From contig CAVYQI010000006.1 of the NCBI GenBank assembly GCA_963770635.1, positions 744,001 through 808,000 of the forward strand: DNA of 64,000 nt. Direction: 5' to 3'. Below, piece after piece: positions 34,135-43,755 of the stretch; the stretch's first letter is position 1, and every line of letters begins with the position of its first letter. Made by a program: the position numbers and the translations under genes. The notes beneath the pieces are model-generated. The model did no database searches and was not told where the DNA came from. It saw only the letters and a program-made list of their open reading frames with translations. The stretch is from DASZIT01 sp963770635 (GTDB lineage: Bacteria > Actinomycetota > Acidimicrobiia > Acidimicrobiales > RAAP-2).

Positions 34135-35238
34135 GTGTACCTCGCCTCACTGAGTCTCTCCGATTTTCGGAACATCGCCGAGGCCGCCATCGCGCCGGAT
34201 CCGACCGGGACCACGGTGATCACCGGCCGCAACGGCGCCGGCAAGACAAGTCTGCTCGAGGCCATCGGCTATCTGGCCACCCTGCAGTCGTTCCGCGGCG
34301 CCCCCAAAGAGGGGATGGTCCGGCTGGGGGCCGACTGCGCCATCCTCCGGGCCGTCACCAGGGTCGGCGACCGGTCGATGGACATTGAGGCCGAGTTGGC
34401 GGTGGCCGGACGGTCGCGCACCATGGTGAACCGTCAGACCGTTCGGCGCCGGACCGACCTCGGCGATGCGCTGCGGGTCACCGTCTTCTCTCCCGAGGAC
34501 ATCGGAGTGGTGCGGGGGGGCCCGGCCGAGCGCCGACGCTTCCTCGACGAGACACTGGCGGTGGTGGCTCCGAAGGCCACCCAGCACGCCGAGGAGACGG
34601 AGAAGATCCTCCGGCAGCGGGCCGCACTCCTCCGCCGGGGCGGCAACCGCCTGAGCCCCGAAGTGGAATCCACCCTCGATGTCTGGGACGCCCGGCTCGA
34701 CGCCGCCGGGACCGCGCTGGTCGAGGCCAGGGAGACCCTCACCCAGCAACTCACCCCGCTGGCCGAGCAGCACTACTCCCGCCTGGCCGGAGCCGACGTG
34801 AAGGTCGGCCTCCAGTACCGGCGGTCGTGGACCGGGGCGCTCGCCGAGGCGTTGGCCGCCTCCCGGGCCGACGACCTGGTCCGGGGGATCACCCTGGTGG
34901 GCCCGCACCGGGACGAACTGGAGCTGACGGTGTCCGGCCTGGTCGGTCGGACCCACACCTCGCAAGGGGAGCAGCGCTCGCTGGCGCTGGCCATCCGGCT
35001 GGCGACCCACCAGCTGGCCACCGAGCGGCTGGGGTCGGCCCCGGTACTCCTCCTCGACGACGTGTTCTCCGAGCTCGACCCGTTCCGGACCCGGGCACTG
35101 CTGGAGGGCCTGCCCCCCGGCCAGTCGATCCTCACCACCGCCCTCCCTCCGCCCCCGGAGGTTGCCGCCGCCGCCACCTACGAGGTGAGGCCCGGCGGGA
35201 CGGTAGGAGCCGTTGTGAGCGGCCCCGGAGAAAGATGA
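34135..35238 (+). CDS. recF: DNA replication and repair protein RecF
   Basis: This 367-residue SMC-like ATPase helps load RecA at gaps. Walker A Gly-Arg-Asn-Gly-Ala-Gly-Lys-Thr-Ser is at residues 31-39, the signature Ser-Gln-Gly-Glu-Gln-Arg-Ser-Leu in the second half, and Walker B Val-Leu-Leu-Leu-Asp-Asp-Val-Phe-Ser-Glu-Leu-Asp. It overlaps the DUF721 gene by ATGA. The start is a GTG 32 bp after dnaN. Confidence 0.97.
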   Translation: MYLASLSLSDFRNIAEAAIAPDPTGTTVITGRNGAGKTSLLEAIGYLATLQSFRGAPKEGMVRLGADCAILRAVTRVGDRSMDIEAELAVAGRSRTMVNRQTVRRRTDLGDALRVTVFSPEDIGVVRGGPAERRRFLDETLAVVAPKATQHAEETEKILRQRAALLRRGGNRLSPEVESTLDVWDARLDAAGTALVEARETLTQQLTPLAEQHYSRLAGADVKVGLQYRRSWTGALAEALAASRADDLVRGITLVGPHRDELELTVSGLVGRTHTSQGEQRSLALAIRLATHQLATERLGSAPVLLLDDVFSELDPFRTRALLEGLPPGQSILTTALPPPPEVAAAATYEVRPGGTVGAVVSGPGER

Positions 35239-35549
35239 CGGCCCGGGGGAGGGACGACAAGGGGCCACGGTCGATCGACGCTTCCCTCGACGCCCTCTCC
35301 AACCAACTCGGGCTGGGTGGGTCCCTCGGTCTCGGGCGCCTGTTCGCCCGGTGGGAACAGATCGTCGGGCCGGCCATGGCCAGCCACGTGCAACCGGTTC
35401 GCCTGGACGCCCAAAGCCTGGTCGTCAACGTCGACCACCCGGCCTGGGCCACCGAAGTACGTCATTTCGGCGACGATCTTCTCGACAAAGTCGCCGAGGC
35501 CACCGGCACCCCGAGACCCGAACAGCTCGAAGTCCGAGTCCGCCGCTGA
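35235..35549 (+). CDS. DUF721 (DciA-like) protein
   Basis: This 104-residue protein of the DUF721 family is found between recF and gyrB in most actinobacteria. The core Leu-Phe-Ala-Arg-Trp-Glu-Gln-Ile-Val-Gly-x-x-Met-Ala-Ser-His and Leu-Val-Val-Asn-Val-Asp-His-Pro-Ala-Trp-Ala-Thr-Glu is typical. DciA proteins help load DnaB; by homology and location this may be its counterpart here. It is translationally coupled to recF. Confidence 0.88.
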   Translation: MTARGRDDKGPRSIDASLDALSNQLGLGGSLGLGRLFARWEQIVGPAMASHVQPVRLDAQSLVVNVDHPAWATEVRHFGDDLLDKVAEATGTPRPEQLEVRVRR

Positions 35550-35714
35550 GGCCCCAGGCAGGGGGCCCACCATGAGCCTGAAGATGGGCCTTATCCGGCT
35601 ACAATGGAGCATCGGGAACAGGGGATTCGGACCCGCTCAGAACGGTGCCTTTTGCGCCACGGTCCGGACACCCAGTTTCCCCGTTATCCAGACGAGGTTT
35701 GAGAGGACGCGCCT

Positions 35715-37674
35715 GTGGCGCTGAAATCAGAAGACAAGCGAATCGTGTCCAAAGGCAGCTACGGCGCCGGAAGACATCACCGTGTTGGAGGGTCTGGACC
35801 CGGTCCGCAAACGGCCCGGGATGTACATCGGATCCACCGGCCCGACCGGGCTTCACCACCTGGTGTGGGAGGTGGTGGACAACTCGGTGGACGAGGCCAT
35901 GGCCGGCTTCGCCAACCGCATCGACGTGACCCTGCTGGCCGACGGGGGGGTCCGGGTGAACGACGACGGCCGGGGTATCCCCACCGGGCCGATGCCGAAA
36001 TACAAGGGCACGCTCGGCGGCCGAAGTCGTGCTGACCGTGCTGCACGCCGGCGGCAAGTTCGGGGACGGCGGCGGCTACAAGGTGTCCGGCGGCCTCCAC
36101 GGAGTCGGGGTGTCGGTGGTCAACGCCCTGTCCAAGCGGCTGCTGCTCGAGATCGACCGCGACGGCGACCACCACGAGATGGAGTTCGTCGACGGTGGCA
36201 GGCCGGCCGGCAAGCTGAAGGTGACCGGCCCGGCGCCCCGGGGACGCACCGGTACCACCATCACGCTTCTGGCCGGACCCCGCCATCTTCGACGAGATCG
36301 AGTTCCGGGCCCAGACGGTCATCGAGCGGCTCCAGGTGATGGCCTTCCTCAACAAGGGCCTCGAGATCCGCTTCGTCGACGAGCGACCGGACGGTAAGGC
36401 GTCCCAGACCTTCCAGTACCAGGACGGCATCATCGACTTCGTCCGCCATCTGAACACGTCGAAGGAGGCGCTGTTCCGCAAGGTGGGGTCGTACGACCCG
36501 GAGCGAGGAGACCATGGAGGTCGAGGTCGCCCTGCAGTGGAACACCGGCTACTACGAGAGCATCCACTCGTTCGCCAACGGGATCTCCACCATCGACGGC
36601 GGGATGCACGAGGAAGGGCTTCAAGAAGTCCCTCACCAACGTGGTCAACAAGTACGCCCGGGCCAAGGGCACGCTGAAGGAGAAGGACGAGAACCTCCTC
36701 GGCGAGGACATCCGGGAGGGGCTGACCGCCATCATCTCGGTGCGCCTCCAGGACCCCCAGTTCGAGGGCCAGACCAAGGCCAAGCTGGGCAACGTCCCGG
36801 TCCGGTCGCTGGTCGAGCGGGCTACCAACGAGAAGCTTGGCCGAATGGTTCGAGGAGAACCCCCGCGAAGGCCGACCAGATCGTGCAGAAGGCCGCCTGG
36901 CCGCCCGGGCCCGGGTGGCCGCCCAGTCGGCCCGGGACCTGACCCGTCGCAAGTCGGCCCTCGACGGGCGCCGGCCTGCCCGGCAAGCTGGTGGACTGCT
37001 CGTCCCGCGACCCCCGGGAGAGCGAGCTGTTCATCGTGGAGGGCAACTCGGCCGGCGGCTCGGCCAAGGACGCCCGCAATCCCCGGACCCAGGCCATCCT
37101 GCCCATCCGGGGCAAGATCCTGAACGTCGAGCGGGCCCGCATCGACAAGATGCTGAAGAACACCGAGATCCAGGCCCTCATCGCCGCCATCGGCGCCGGT
37201 CTGGCCGAGGACTTCGACGTCGCCAAGGTCCGCTACCACAAGATCATCATCCTGGCCGACGCCGACGTCGACGGCTCCCACATCCGCACCCTGCTGCTGA
37301 CGTTCTTCTTCCGGCAGATGAAGCCGCTGGTGGAGGGCGGGTTACGTCTACGTCGCCCAGCCGCCGCTGTACTCGACGCTGGTGGGCAAGGAGAAGATCT
37401 ACCTGAAGGACGACGCAGCCAAGGACGCCTTCCTGGCCGAGCATCCCGAACCACAAGGACGACTTCCAGCGGCTGAAGGGGCTCGGCGAGATGGACTTCG
37501 ACGAGCTGCGGGACACCACCATGGACCCGGCGCGCCGCTCGCTGCTGCAGGTCGACGGTCGAGCAGGCGGCGCTGGCCGACGAGGTCTGCTCGGTGCTGA
37601 TGGGCGAGGACGTCGAGTTGCGACGCCAGTTCATCCAGACCAACGCCAAGGACGTGCGGTTCCTCGACATCTGA
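35715..37674 (+). CDS. gyrB: DNA gyrase subunit B, reading frame broken about twelve times
   Basis: All GyrB segments are present in order: Gly-Leu-Asp-Pro-Val-Arg-Lys-Arg-Pro-Gly-Met-Tyr-Ile-Gly-Ser-Thr, the ATP-binding Asn-Ser-Val-Asp-Glu-Ala and Gly-Arg-Gly-Ile-Pro, Gly-Gly-Leu-His-Gly-Val-Gly, the TOPRIM Glu-Gly-Asn-Ser-Ala-Gly-Gly and Asp-Ala-Asp-Val-Asp-Gly-Ser-His, and the C-terminal Arg-Arg-Gln-Phe-Ile. They lie in changing frames. One extra base is seen near 35769, 36013, 36266, 36504, 36618, 36839, 36863, 36969, 37342, 37448 and 37554, and one base is missing near 36896. Codon choice and residues between breaks are normal, and the gene is essential, so sequence error is the best explanation. 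The GTG start and TGA at 37672-37674 are clear. Confidence 0.93.
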
Positions 37675-37748
37675 GTCGCCGGACCGGCGGCAGTCCGGCC
37701 GGCGGTCGTCGAGACGCTCAGTACGGAAGAACAGAGGACAGGAGGACC

Positions 37749-40247
37749 ATGGCAGGACGACGACGACGACGGAAGCGGTCGGAAGCGGGGTCGGCACCGA
37801 CGAGGCGGTGTCGGGCGTCATCGAGCCCATCGAGATCCAGGAGGAGATGGAGCGCTCGTTCCTCGAGTACTCGATGTCGGTCATCGTGTCGCGGGCCCTG
37901 CCCGACGTGCGCGACGGGCTCGAAGCCGGTCCACCGCCGGATCCTCTACTCGATGTACGACCAGGGGCACCGACCCGACCGACCCCACACCAAGTGCGCC
38001 AAGGTGGTCGGCGACGTCATGGGGTCGTACCACCCCCACGGCGACTCCTCGATCTACGAGGCCCTGGCCCGCATGGTCCAGGACTTCTCCATGCGCCACC
38101 CGCTCATCGACGGCCACGGCAACTTCGGCGGCACCGGTCCCGACGAGGGCCCGGCCGGCCATGCGCTACACCGAATGCCGGCTGGACGCCCTGGCCCTCG
38201 AGCTGATGGCCGGGATCGACCAGGACACGGTCGACTTCACCGCCAACTACGACGGCACCACCGAGGAGCCGATGGTCCTCCCCGCCCGGTTCCCGAACCT
38301 GCTGGTCAACGGCTGCCAGGGCATCGCGGTGGGCATGGCCACCAACATCCCGCCCCACAACCTGGGCGAGGTCATCGACGCCACCATCCACCTCCTCGAG
38401 CACCCCGACGCCACCCCCGACGACCTGATGGAGTTCGTCAAGGGTCCGGACTTCCCGACCGGCGCCCTCATCCTCGGCCGCCAGGGCATCCTCGACGCCT
38501 TCCGGACCGGGCGAGGCTCGATCAAGATGCGGGCGGTGGCCGAGATCGAGGAGGGCAGCGACGGCGCCACCCGGATCATCGTGTCGGAGATGCCGTACCA
38601 GACCTCGGTGGCCACCGTCTCGAAGAAGATCGAGGATCTGGTCCGGGCCGGGGACCTCGACGGCATCGCCGAGATCCAGGACGACTCGGCGGGCGGGAAC
38701 ACCCGCCTGGTCATCCGGCTGAAGCGGGACGCCAACGCCAACGTGGTCCTCAACAACCTGTTCAAGCAGACGCCGTTGCAGACCACCTTCAGCGTCAACG
38801 CGGTCGCCCTGGTGGACGGGGTGCCCCGCACCCTGAACCTGGCCCAGATGCTGACCTACTACGTGGCCCACCAGGTCGAGGTGGTCACCCGCCGGTCGGA
38901 GTTCCTGCTGGACAAGGCCCGGGCCCGGGCCCATGTGGTCGAGGGTCTGCTCAAGGCCATCGACATGCTCGACGCGGTCATCGCCACCATCCGGGCCTCG
39001 GACGACCGGCCGGCGGCCCTCGAGGCACTGCAGGCGGCGCCGTTCGAGTTCTCCGAGGAGCAGGCCAACCACATCCTCGACATGACCCTGGCGCGGCTGA
39101 CCCGGCTGGGCCGGGCCAACCTCGAAGAGGAGATGGCCAAGCTGCGGGAAGAGATCGCCGAGCTCGAGTCCATCCTGGCCGACCCGGTGAAGCTGCGGGG
39201 GGTCATCGCCGACGAGCTCGGAGCAGATCCGGGAGAAGTTCGCCAACGAGCGCCGCTCGGTGATCACCCACGACCCCGGCGACATGAACGTCGAGGACCT
39301 GGTCGACGACGAGGAGCTGGTCGTCACCATGAGCCGGGCCGGCTACGTGAAGGCGGTCTCCGCCGACGCCTTCCGGACCCAGGGCCGGGGCGGGCGGGGA
39401 GTGCAGGGGGCCAGGCTGAAGGAGGAGGACCTCATCGACGACGTCGTCCACACCTCTTCCCACGCCCACCTGCTGCTGTTCTCCAACCGGGGACGGGTCT
39501 TCCGTCTCCGGGCCCTGGAGATCCCGATGAAGGAGCGCACCGCCCGGGGGACGGCCATCGTCAACCTGTTGCCGCTGTCGCCCAGCGAGAAGATCCAGGC
39601 GGTGATCGGGACCCGCGACTTCTCCGCCGACCACTACCTGGTGTTCGCGACCAAGCTGGGCCAGATCAAGAAGACCTCGTTCAGCGAGTACGACAAGTCG
39701 CGTCGCGAGGGGTTCATCGCCATCAACCTCCGGGAGGGTGACGAGCTGGTGCGGGTGGTGGAGACCGGCGGGGATGACGACCTGTTCCTGGTGACCAGCT
39801 CGGGGATGACCATCCGGTTCTCCGAGCACGACGTCCGGCCCATGGGACGCGACGCCGCCGGGGTGCGCGGGGTCCGGCTGAAGGAGGGGGACCAGGTCGT
39901 CTCGTGCGACGTGGCCCGCGACGACGCCGACATCCTGATCGTCACCGACGCCGGCTTCGGGAAGCGGACCAAGCTCGAGCGCTTCAACCGCCAGGCGCGA
40001 GGCGGCCAGGGAGTCCGGGGGATCAAGCTCACCGCCAAGCGGGGGAAGGTGGTGGCCGCTTTCATGGCCGCGCTCGACGACGAGATCCTGCTGGTGTCGA
40101 CGGGCTGGGGTGGTGATCCGGATGCCGGTCCGGGAGATCGCCTCGCAAGGCCGGGACGCCACCGGGGTCCGGGTCATGAACCTGGATGAGGGCGACGCGG
40201 TCGGTGCTGTCGCCCCGGTCGAGTCGGAGTCGGCCATCGACGAGTGA
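37749..40247 (+). CDS. gyrA: DNA gyrase subunit A, reading frame broken about five times
   Basis: The GyrA order is complete: Ile-Glu-Pro-Ile-Glu-Ile-Gln-Glu-Glu-Met, Asp-Val-Arg-Asp-Gly-Leu, the tower and catalytic region with Tyr-His-Pro-His-Gly-Asp-Ser-Ser-Ile-Tyr and Ala-Met-Arg-Tyr-Thr-Glu (catalytic Tyr), and the C-terminal beta-pinwheel with repeated Gly-Arg-Gly / Arg-Gly-Val segments. The GyrA box Gln-Gly-Arg-Gly-Gly-Arg-Gly is at about 39382. Extra bases occur near 37922, 38157, 39220 and 40106. A further shift lies in the repetitive ACG tract after the ATG at 37749, unless the GTG at 37808 is the true start. The position that commonly confers quinolone resistance reads Asp-Ser-Ser-Ile-Tyr. 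Confidence 0.93.
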
Positions 40248-40314
40248 GCACGGCGGCACCGGTTGGCCGTGTCGGCAGCGACAGGCCTTGGTGTAGCGTC
40301 GCGATTCTGTTTGC

Positions 40315-40388
40315 GGGGCTATAGCTCAGTCGGTTAGAGCGCAGCACTGATAATGCTGAGGTCGGAAGTTCGATTCTTCCTAGCCCCA
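40315..40388 (+). tRNA. ileT: tRNA-Ile (GAT)
   Basis: The acceptor arms GGGGCTA (40315-40321) and TAGCCCC pair fully. The D arm GCTCAGTCGGTTAGAGC, an anticodon loop CTGATAA giving anticodon GAT (40349-40351), and a T arm with GTTCGATTC are all in place. Location after gyrA matches ileT in other actinobacteria. The 3' half is reused as the integration site of the following element, and the element's left copy keeps the gene intact. Confidence 0.97.
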
Positions 40389-40389
40389 C
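40346..40389. repeat. attL core: 3' half of tRNA-Ile
   Basis: This copy of the 44-bp direct repeat runs from the anticodon stem to the tRNA end. It matches 46018-46061 at 43 of 44 positions (A at 40382 versus G at 46054). The first 36 bases are identical. Crossover within a tRNA anticodon or T-arm region is typical for tyrosine integrases. Confidence 0.92.
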
Positions 40390-40403
40390 CCGAGCCCTCC
40401 TGG

Positions 40404-41572
40404 TCAGAGCGTTTCTCGCCGGACACTGCTTCTCGCTGCTTTGATTCCATCGCGCGTCCATCGCGCGTGACTTGCATCAATCGACACTTGCATCAATCGT
40501 CGTCCAACTCGGCGAGCTGCATTGCGATCGCCGGTGCCGGTGACCTGCGCGTAGAGACCGAGGGTCACCTGCGGACTGGCGTGACCGAGACGGGTCTGAG
40601 CGGTCTTCACGTCGACCCCTTCGGCCACCAGAGCGGTTGCCGCCAGGCGTCGGAGGTCGTGGAAGGTGAGATCCGGGAAACCGGCCTCGAGGCATGCTGG
40701 AGCCCAGTGGCGCTTGCGGAAGTTGACGTACTCGAGATCGGCACCGTCCGGGCCGGCGAAGACCCGGGTATCGGAATCGGAGACCGTCAGACCCCGACGA
40801 CTGAGGTGGGCGGCCAGCATGGTCATAAGCTCGCCGGGCATGGCCAGGGTCCGGCGCCCCGCCCGTGACTTGGGCGGCCCTTTGACGCTCACCCCCTTGT
40901 AGCCCCTGGTGATCTGCTCGGCCACCGTCAGCGTGGAGTGAAGGAAGTCGATGCGGCCCACTCTGAGACCGGCGCACTCACCCCATCGGAGTCCGAGCAC
41001 CGCCGCCACGTAGACCATCGGTGTGAGCTCCGGGCCGATCGCTTCGGCCAATCGGACAAGCCCGCCGGCGTCGGGAAGGAGCCGGTCCTCGTGCTCCATC
41101 GACGGGAGCTTGATTCCACGGCATGGCGACCGGCCAATCGAATCGATGGCGGTGGCATGGTCGAGGATTGCCCGCAGAACGGCGTAGTGACGCCGCACTG
41201 TCGCCGCGGCGTACCTGGCCGACCACGTGTTCACCAATCGCTGGATGTCACCTGGGGAGATCCTCCCCACGGCATAATCTCCGAGAGCCGGCACGAGATG
41301 AGGATGGGCTACAGACGAATCGCGGGCCACGGTACCGGATCGCTTGCCCGGGTTGCCATCGAGCCACTCCTGGGCGACCTCGGCGAAGGCGGTTTCGGAC
41401 GCCGAACGTCGAACCACAGACCGCGGGATCGCTCCGCCCGCTGACCCAACTCGAAAGCCTCAGCCTCCCTCTTGGTCCGGAACGTGCGGTTGTAGACGCG
41501 ACCGGAAGGTTCGCGGAGGCGAACGTCATAGCGAGAGTCGCCATTGCGGGTGGTGCGACGGGTGATGCTCAT
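40404..41572 (-). CDS. tyrosine recombinase/integrase (one frameshift)
   Basis: The N-terminal arm-binding domain (41309-41572, start ATG 41572) has the Arg-Tyr-Asp-Val-Arg-Leu-Arg...Thr-Phe-Arg-Thr-Lys-Arg-Glu-Ala pattern. A SAM-like core-binding domain and a catalytic domain follow in a second frame (from about 41415 to 40404). Catalytic residues are Arg in Leu-Gly-Leu-Arg-Trp-Gly-Glu, His-Asp-Leu-Arg, His in Leu-Gly-His-Ala-Ser, and Tyr in Leu-Gly-Leu-Tyr. One base appears to be missing near 41400, between Asp-Val-Arg and Ser-Glu-Thr-Ala. It lies next to attL and reads toward it, as usual. It is inactive if the frameshift is real. Confidence 0.9.
40447..40468. repeat. integrase arm-site-like repeats, left end
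   Basis: Two adjacent copies of CCATCGCGCGT occur at 40447-40457 and 40458-40468, 58 bp inside the left core repeat and within the 3' end of the integrase gene. The same pair, with one change, lies inside the right end. This pairing suggests arm-type integrase binding sites. Confidence 0.65.
40470..40499. repeat. second short direct repeat at element left end
   Basis: ACTTGCATCAATCG occurs twice (40470-40483 and 40486-40499) with 16-bp periodicity, next to the arm-like repeats and still inside the integrase 3' coding region. It may bind an accessory protein or integrase. It has no clear counterpart at the right end. Confidence 0.5.
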
Positions 41573-42316
41573 TGGGCGCGGCCCTTCGATGCGGGCAGTC
41601 AGTCGGTGGTGGGGTTGGCGGCAGTGGTGAGCCTTGCCGCAGCCTCACGAGAGCGTGAAGGACGTCGGTAGGAGGCTAGCTCCCCGGTGTGTCGGCGTGT
41701 GTTCCGTGGCTCGAGAGAGGCTGCGTAGGCGACCAGGGCGTCCGGTTTGTTGGAGTCAGGAGCAGTTTGGGACTCGTGGTTGACATCGGTCCTCCGTTCA
41801 CAGCGAGGAGGAATCTCCTCCCCCAATTAAAGAGGCTTTCAGCGACCCCCATTTGCGACATCTGTGGCCGAAACGAGCAACAGAGCGGACCGGCGCACAA
41901 CACGGCGCACATCGCTCGGACCGCCAGGCGCATGCCACCGCCCACCGCCAATCCTCGCTCCAGCGAGCCGTAATCGGTCATCTGACGTCCCTGACACACA
42001 GCAAGAACGAGGACATGATCAGCGATGGAAACCACACCGAATCGAACGATCAGCCACGACCAGAATTGAGGAAGTTCAGAGGGAGTGTGCGCGGATTCTC
42101 TCTACTACATCAAGCCGCCCCGCCGTCGGACGGCGGCTTCGCCGCCGCCTCGGCAGGCGGTAACCATGGGCGCCGAGACCGTAGTTCAGCTCGAGGTTGC
42201 CCTGCCGCACGGCCACCCCGTGGCCGATTGGCCGAGGCACAAGGGTTTTTCACTGCCTTGAACCGGCTGGGCGCACGCCCGGCGTCGCCGAGCAGTGTTT
42301 ATGGTAGCGTGACACC
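41573..42316. other. intergenic stretch inside the element, no supported gene
   Basis: About 740 bp separate the integrase start and the antitoxin gene. Short frames exist (for example 41599-41826 on the minus strand), but none shows a helix-turn-helix or other domain, so I cannot point to an excisionase. A GC-rich hairpin (GGCGGC-TTC-GCCGCC, about 42130-42150) lies here. The promoter of the toxin-antitoxin pair should be near 42270-42310. Confidence 0.4.
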
Positions 42317-42526
42317 ATGACGAAGAACATCACGGTGCGCCTACCAGACGAGTTGGCCGCCGACGCCGAGGCATTGGCCCGGGTCGAGGGCACGAGCCTG
42401 AACGAGACGGTGAAGCAGTCCCTCCTCGAGGCAGTGGAGCGCCGGCGGAAGAGCCCGGAATTCAAGGCCAGGCTGACTAGGATCATCGAAGAGGACCGGG
42501 AGATTCTCGAACGCTTGGCGAAGTGA
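42317..42526 (+). CDS. ribbon-helix-helix antitoxin (CopG-like)
   Basis: This 69-residue protein has an N-terminal strand Asn-Ile-Thr-Val-Arg-Leu-Pro, then two helices (Leu-Ala-Ala-Asp-Ala-Glu-Ala-Leu-Ala and Ser-Leu-Asn-Glu-Thr-Val-Lys). This is the ribbon-helix-helix fold of DNA-binding antitoxins. The C-terminal charged helix should wrap the toxin. Its stop overlaps the toxin start by four bases. It likely represses its own operon. It differs from the Phd antitoxin usually seen with Doc. Confidence 0.85.
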   Translation: MTKNITVRLPDELAADAEALARVEGTSLNETVKQSLLEAVERRRKSPEFKARLTRIIEEDREILERLAK

Positions 42527-42933
42527 GCGTCGAGTACCCGGATCTCTCCGATTACCTGTCTGTCGCATCGGCGGTCACCGGGTTCGAGCCTGCAACTCTC
42601 TTGCGCAGCATGAGGCTCGAGTTGGCGGACTCGGCACTCCACGCCCCTGCCGGCAGCTGGGGCGGCGAGGACTTTTACCCAGACTTCGTCGACAAGGCGG
42701 CCTTGCTCCTCGTCCGCCTGGCCAAGAACCACCCGCTCCTTGATGGCAACAAGCGAGCCGCTTGGGTGACCCTCCGCCTATTCATCGAAATGAACGGGTG
42801 GGCGTGGGGTGACTACCCGGGTGTCGACGAAGCCGAGCACGCGGTGCTCGCCGTAGCGAGCAGTGAGTGGGACGAGGAACGGACTGCGGCGTGGCTGCGT
42901 CCTCGCCTTGTCGGCCCACCCCCTCCGGATTGA
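42523..42933 (+). CDS. Doc/Fic family toxin (death on curing)
   Basis: This 136-residue Fic-fold protein has the catalytic loop His-Pro-Leu-Leu-Asp-Gly-Asn-Lys-Arg, matching His-x-Phe/Leu-x-Asp-Gly-Asn-Lys-Arg of Doc. Doc phosphorylates EF-Tu and blocks translation; Fic relatives add AMP. It starts with GTG inside the antitoxin stop. The pair probably stabilises the integrated element. Size and motif fit Doc better than full-length Fic. Confidence 0.88.
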   Translation: MSVEYPDLSDYLSVASAVTGFEPATLLRSMRLELADSALHAPAGSWGGEDFYPDFVDKAALLLVRLAKNHPLLDGNKRAAWVTLRLFIEMNGWAWGDYPGVDEAEHAVLAVASSEWDEERTAAWLRPRLVGPPPPD

Positions 42934-43049
42934 TATACGTCACTCTGCCGGCGATAGGTGACACCCTCAGAGGGAGCGAAGGCCGCGCGTTTGGGGGCAC
43001 CCTTCGGGCACCTGCGCCGTGAAGCAGTCCCCCGGGTTCGGAATCTGCG

Positions 43050-43691
43050 TCACGTCGCACCACTCAGACCCGTGAGGAGGTTGTCTAATGCCGTCACGGA
43101 CTGCTCTCGTGCGGCAAGGGGGTCACCGGCGTTGACGATGTAGAGGGCTGCTTCGTCGGCAGCCGCGAGCAGAATATGTGCGAGTGCAGCACTTGGCTGG
43201 GGGGGAAGTGACCCGTCTGCCATGGCGAGTTCGAGCATGGCCCGGATGCCGCCCAGGCCATAACGCGCTTCGATGGCACGCCACTCCTGCCAGCCCAACA
43301 CAGCCGGCCCGTCGATGAGTAGAACCCGTTGGACCTCGGGCGTGAGTGAGGCGTCGAGGAAGCCGATCAAGCCTGCCCGCAGCAGTTCGAGTGGCGACAA
43401 GTCGTCTGCCAGGCTCGCGCCGGCTGCTGCGACGAGGTCCTGTTCGACGGCCTCGAACACAGCGACGAAAAGTGCCCGCTTGTCGGCGAAGTGGTGGTAG
43501 AGCGCGCCCCGGGTTCCGACGCCGGCCCGGGCGACGATCTCCTCAGTGCTGGTTTCGTGATACCCGCGCTCCACAAAGAGCAGGCGGGCCGCTGAGACGA
43601 TTGCGGCCCGAGTGGCTTCAGCCCGCTCCGCAACCGCTGCTGATGCCGGGCGAGGTGCCGGGTCGTCCGACTGCGATTGACCCGTTGTCAT
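43050..43691 (-). CDS. TetR family transcriptional regulator
   Basis: This regulator of about 213 residues has an N-terminal TetR helix-turn-helix (Thr-Arg-Ala-Ala-Ile-Val-Ser-Ala-Ala-Arg-Leu-Leu-Phe, then Thr-Ser-Thr-Glu-Glu-Ile-Val-Ala-Arg-Ala-Gly-Val and Ala-Leu-Tyr-His-His-Phe). A helical ligand-binding domain follows. It is divergent from the epoxide-hydrolase-like and MFS genes, with a perfect dyad in between. It most likely represses that efflux operon and is released by its ligand. The start ATG is at 43691; a further in-frame start at 43709 would overlap the dyad. Confidence 0.92.
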   Translation of the reverse strand: MTTGQSQSDDPAPRPASAAVAERAEATRAAIVSAARLLFVERGYHETSTEEIVARAGVGTRGALYHHFADKRALFVAVFEAVEQDLVAAAGASLADDLSPLELLRAGLIGFLDASLTPEVQRVLLIDGPAVLGWQEWRAIEARYGLGGIRAMLELAMADGSLPPQPSAALAHILLAAADEAALYIVNAGDPLAAREQSVTALDNLLTGLSGAT

Positions 43692-43707
43692 GCACACAGT
43701 ATGGTCC

Positions 43708-43724
43708 ACATACAGTCGGTATGT
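43708..43724. promoter_or_regulatory. TetR operator dyad
   Basis: ACATACAGTCGGTATGT is a perfect 6-bp inverted repeat (ACATAC / GTATGT) with a 5-bp spacer. It lies in the 65-bp gap between the divergent TetR gene and its presumed targets. Related dyads are bound by many TetR proteins of this type. Confidence 0.75.
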
Positions 43725-43755
43725 CGCAGGTCAACAGAGTGGCGGGGAGAATCCG

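Noticed and set aside
35715..40247. All gyrase insertions seemed to fall between codons, hinting at programmed frameshifting
   Set aside because: Any single-base insertion can be written at a codon boundary by changing at most one codon, so the pattern is a product of how I parsed it. No shared slippery motif or stop codon context was seen.
41599..41826. Small minus-strand frame just upstream of the integrase as a possible excisionase
   Set aside because: It is the right place and size, but has no helix-turn-helix or basic surface pattern and no clear ribosome-binding site.
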